Below, piece after piece: positions 19,404 through 21,484 of a DNA stretch of 21,484 bases (within the stretch, counting starts at the first letter, position 1; every line of letters begins with the position of its first letter). Made by a program: the position numbers and the translations under genes. Source of the DNA: Lingula anatina. Lineage: Eukaryota; Brachiopoda; Lingulata; Lingulida; Lingulidae. The notes beneath the pieces are model-generated. The model worked only from the letters and a program-made list of their open reading frames with translations, did no database searches and was not told where the DNA came from. The stretch spans positions 1-21,484 of the forward strand of contig NW_019774086.1 of assembly GCF_001039355.2 (NCBI RefSeq), written 5' to 3'.

Positions 19404-21318
19404 TCACGATTTGCCTTCTGCAATGTCATGGATGACTGTGGTGTGGAGCTCTGGCAGGGCACTGATTTTCATGTACTTAGAGCTCTGGTACTTGGTTTTG
19501 ATTGCCTTTACAGGGAAGAATAATACCAAATCAATATCACATTGCTGCACAACAAATGAACCGTGTTTAATAATCTGACAATTAAAGAAATTTCTCATTC
19601 ACCATAGGCAAACTAAAACAAACAATAATGCAGATTATGTTTAACGGCAAAGGTACACTTCAAGTACCCTTTACCAGGGCCACAGATTGACTTCAGAATA
19701 TTTACAGATGTGTCTTTAGATAACTAGACTGTCACTTTACTATCTCTTTTTCCAATTTATTTCCCTATATAATCTGCCACCCTAGTAGAGGGTACACTTA
19801 TCTACCAAGAAGAGGTATATGTAGTAGATACATAATTCTGGTATTGTCTCTTAAACATTGGAGGGGGGGGGGGGGGGTTATTGAGCATTACCTGTAGTTT
19901 TGATTTTCCAGAGTTAGCTTTTACCACTAGTGCAGCCATCTTCTGCATGACTGGTTTGTTTTGTTCATCTGTATATCCACTGTAGTGTGTTAATGTGTCC
20001 GTCTGAATATAAAAAAAAGAATCTTATTTAAGTCCAAAAGTAAAATAAATATAAATGAGCTTCACTACAAGTTAGACCATAACCAAGTAACCATTTGTAC
20101 TATGCTGTGAAGATTTGTTTACAATTTACTTGGATTTCAATATCAAACAATGACCAAAGACAACTCGATGAAACAAAATTAGCAGCTAATACAGAAGGTA
20201 AATTCACTTTACCCAGTCAGACTCATCTAGGACCTTGACAGCCAGACACAGGGCAGCTGCTGCCACCTGGGAGGGAGTGTATTGCACCATATCATACTCT
20301 ACTATTGTTAGCTCCATCAGGTATTTGGCTAGTGTGTGTACTGTAGCATCAACCTGAAAATGATTAAAATAATAAGAAATAAACTAACTGGCACATCTAC
20401 GGGCACTGCACACCTAAATTTGATAGTACTTGGGTAACTATCTGAAATATAGGCCACTGTACCAAGTGCTCTATAAACCAGAATTTTAGTTTGTAAGAAA
20501 GCAGAAGGAAGTAATGGCTTGGTGGCCCTATGAATGGGCAGGTTTGGGGGCTCCACAAGGCATAAACCACCAAGAGAAGATAGGACTTCGTCTTTATATT
20601 GCAAATGAATTATGTGTGATAAACAATCTTCACCTGACCAGCCTTGGAGTTTCTACGCAGAAAATGTAGAGGCAAGGGTCTCCCCAAGTTGAACTCTAAA
20701 CCCTTAAGGATTAAGATCTCCATTTTCCTGATCTCTGACTTTGTGTATGCATTGTCTGTGATGTAGACAAAGTCTGCCACTTCAGGGGCATACATCTCTT
20801 CGTATTTGGAAGCTACCAACATGGCTGTCACACCAAGGAGCTGAAGCTTACTACGAGACACCGCTTGAACCTAATAATAATAAAAATAATAATAAATAAA
20901 ATAACTACTTTTTAAAGCTATTCAGTTTGCCTGTAGTTTGAGGATCTTGTGTAATAACTGAAAAAAATATTTTATTCTTACTCTAGAATCCAGTTAAATT
21001 TGAATAAGCGATAGACAATCTTGTAAAATATATAGAACTTCAATTTCAACCATTTTTTTTTCTATTAGACACATTTCTTGTGTCATTAAAATTAAGACAA
21101 ATTCATTCAGCTCATATAACACCATCTTGATCTGTATATAACTAGATGCATCCAGTTACCTGAAGGAACCTGTCAATAATGGCCACTGTTAGGTAGAGAG
21201 TCTCCTGCAGGAGATGGAACCTGGAGTGTACCTGTACCAACCAGTCTACCAAGATGGCGCGCATACGCCCTGTCACCTCCTGACCTTCTAAGTAATTCTC
21301 ACGCACACCCTGTTCAAC
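19404..21318 (-). CDS. CCNB: G2/mitotic-specific cyclin B, 3' part (five exons, 249 aa)
   Basis: Minus-strand exons in order: 21318-21160, 20870-20634, 20353-20213, 20002-19892 and 19505-19404 (TGA). All are phase 0 with GT..AG introns. Cyclin B is the activating and targeting subunit of CDK1 at mitosis. The first exon here opens in the cyclin box with the [13 protein letters not shown] motif and [20 protein letters not shown]. Exon 2 holds [36 protein letters not shown] and [12 protein letters not shown], which are B-type rather than A-type. Exons 3-5 cover the C-terminal cyclin fold ([29 protein letters not shown]) and the usual tail ([11 protein letters not shown]). The N-terminal part with the destruction box is beyond the right edge. 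Exons are in frame with no sign of decay. I cannot tell B1 from B2, and B3 seems less likely. Confidence 0.95.
19863..19877. repeat. Poly-G run of 15
   Basis: Fifteen consecutive G in intron 4 of the cyclin B gene, 15 bases from the exon 4 donor. On the transcribed (minus) strand it is poly-C. Confidence 0.95.
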
Positions 21319-21484
21319 CTTAGGAGGAAAAAGAGTAACATGTGTTCACTTCAGGCCAAGGTTAATTGAATACGTTTTTCTTGAATATAAATGAAATAAA
21401 ACTAAAACAGCTCTAACATCATAGTCCTTCAGCCTTAGGTAGCTCATTTCAATTAATTAATGGGCTGCTACCAAATCTAAACCC

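Overview
This is eukaryotic genomic DNA, most likely from a marine invertebrate (an invertebrate deuterostome or a lophotrochozoan; I cannot choose between them). The evidence is AT-rich non-coding DNA with many A/T microsatellites, short coding exons bounded by GT..AG introns, signal-peptide genes with TATA boxes, and small inverted-repeat transposons. No rRNA, tRNA or CRISPR array was recognised. All gene models were built by reading splice sites and codon phase by eye. Each complete model is open from ATG to stop with consistent junction phases.

Layout: (1) 1-4890 is intergenic, with an AAT microsatellite and a 901-bp terminal-inverted-repeat element (2931-3831) that contains a single-N gap. 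(2) 4962-8919, + strand, is an 8-exon gene for a 273-aa secreted protein with six cysteines, family unknown. A 612-bp block holding most of its exon 6 is present twice, identical, on either side of a lone N at 7428, almost certainly an unmerged assembly overlap. (3) 9504-11226, - strand, is a 5-exon gene for a 128-aa secreted orphan protein, tail to tail with the first gene. (4) 11752-15150 is a diverged tandem copy of the preceding region. Its copy of the first gene is reduced to pseudogene fragments, while its copy of the small secreted gene (12969-14641, -) is intact. (5) 15698-18320, + strand, is a 4-exon gene for a 448-aa membrane-anchored protein of the PAPS-dependent sulfotransferase fold (Sulfotransfer_3-like), in which the signature PAPS-binding residues are replaced. 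(6) 19404-21318, - strand, is the 3' part of a mitotic cyclin B gene (five exons, 249 aa covering the cyclin boxes). Its N-terminal exons lie beyond the right edge.

How they relate: the two secreted-protein genes form a convergent pair that was duplicated as a block, after which one partner decayed and the other was retained. The sulfotransferase-like gene and cyclin B are also convergent and appear to share a poly(A) zone near 18988-19016. Nothing suggests that the four gene families act in one pathway. The most interesting biology is the degenerate sulfotransferase and the retained secreted paralogues. The most important technical point is the false exon duplication.
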